The notes beneath the pieces were generated by a model, which saw only the letters and a program-made list of their open reading frames with translations, searched no databases and was not told where the DNA came from. From Hoplostethus atlanticus (lineage: Eukaryota; Chordata; Actinopteri; Trachichthyiformes; Trachichthyidae): a stretch of DNA of 64,000 nt. Position 1 is the stretch's first letter. The number at the start of each line of letters is the position of its first letter. Positions 63,682-64,000 of this stretch are shown here, one piece after another. The stretch is taken from contig JAXDDX010000043.1 in assembly GCA_034670405.1 (NCBI GenBank), positions 2,418,001 to 2,482,000 on the forward strand, written 5' to 3'. Position numbers and translations under genes: made by a program.

Positions 63682-64000
63682 ATAGTCAGTCTGAGCAGCT
63701 CAGCATGATGTCCACTTCCAACTGCTCTTCTGAACTGATGGCTGACAATGGTGGGTGGTGTTGTCTTCCAGAGATAAAGTGTGGTAACCTGACGTCTGGC
63801 ATGAATCGCAGTGGCATTGAGCTGGATGATGAGTGTTTAACTGAGGAAGAATATCTGGAGAAATATCTGGGGCCTCGTCGCTCACCAGTATTCCTCCCTG
63901 TATGCCTCACCTACCTCATCATCTTCCTGGTGGGCGCTGTGGGGAATGTGCTGACATGTACCGTCATTGCACGCAACAAAGTCATGTGGACACCAACCAA
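63682..64000 (+). CDS. nmur1: Neuromedin-U receptor (nmur1-like), first coding exon, cut by the window end
   Basis: A class A GPCR for neuromedin U/S (Gq-coupled, plasma membrane). The exon starts after TTTTTTTCCAG at 63681. The ATG is at 63705 (a second Met follows at once) and the frame stays open for 98 codons to the end. The N-terminus carries three N-glycosylation sequons (NCS 6-8, NLT 28-30, NRS 34-36), then an acidic linker and EEYLEKYLGPRRSPVFLPV, the family's conserved entry to TM1. TM1 is TYLIIFLVGAVGNVLTCTVI with the GN of class A receptors, then the first intracellular loop up to TPT. The YLGP..s..F.P and VGAVGN.LTC wording is closer to NMUR1 than NMUR2. Six helices lie beyond the window. 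Confidence 0.92.

Overview
The window is vertebrate nuclear DNA and almost certainly from a teleost fish. Three things support this. Genes are split by introns with GT/AG borders. The repeats are those abundant in fish genomes: Tc1/IS630-type and hAT DNA transposons, Ty3/Gypsy LTR elements, an L2-type LINE and tRNA-derived SINE-like repeats. The two recognisable gene families, hydroxylysine kinase and neuromedin-U receptor, are vertebrate. I cannot name the species.

Host genes. Two tandem, same-strand (minus) paralogues of hydroxylysine kinase (HYKK/AGPHD1, aminoglycoside-phosphotransferase fold) occupy 10.2-23.5 kb. Copy A (10164-15813) has five coding exons and predicts 377 residues. Copy B (18949-23533) has four coding exons and predicts 359 residues. 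All splice phases match (1, 0, 1 at the shared introns) and both frames are open. They are old duplicates with one nearly identical exon segment, best explained by gene conversion, and copy A has lost a conserved stretch of the metal-binding loop. At the right edge (63682-64000, plus strand) a coding exon opens a neuromedin-U receptor (nmur1-like) and runs off the window in the first intracellular loop. Its 5' untranslated exon may lie near 58.0 kb.

Layout. 0-0.5 kb: end of a Gypsy-type element (LTR, tRNA-Pro-type primer-binding site, gag start). 2.6-5.1 kb: a decayed Gypsy element with two LTRs. 5.5-6.0 kb: a Tc1-derived short element. 7.8-8.35 kb: a solo LTR with a perfect 5-bp target duplication. 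8.8-9.5 kb: a broken endogenous-retrovirus env fragment. 10-23.5 kb: the hykk pair, with hAT and SINE debris in introns. 24.4-26.5 kb: a deleted Gypsy pol. 27-63 kb: a gene-poor stretch of short DNA transposons, tandem repeats, inverted repeats, a LINE and microsatellites. 63.7 kb: the nmur exon.

The most unusual non-genic object is a 1191-bp hAT-type non-autonomous element at 54140-55330. It has an 8-bp target duplication, a second long inverted repeat inside it, an internal array of repeats echoing its own terminus, and an embedded tRNA-like sequence. I see no CRISPR array, no operon-like cluster and no convincing new multi-gene system. The best leads are the hykk paralogue divergence and conversion, and the composite hAT element.
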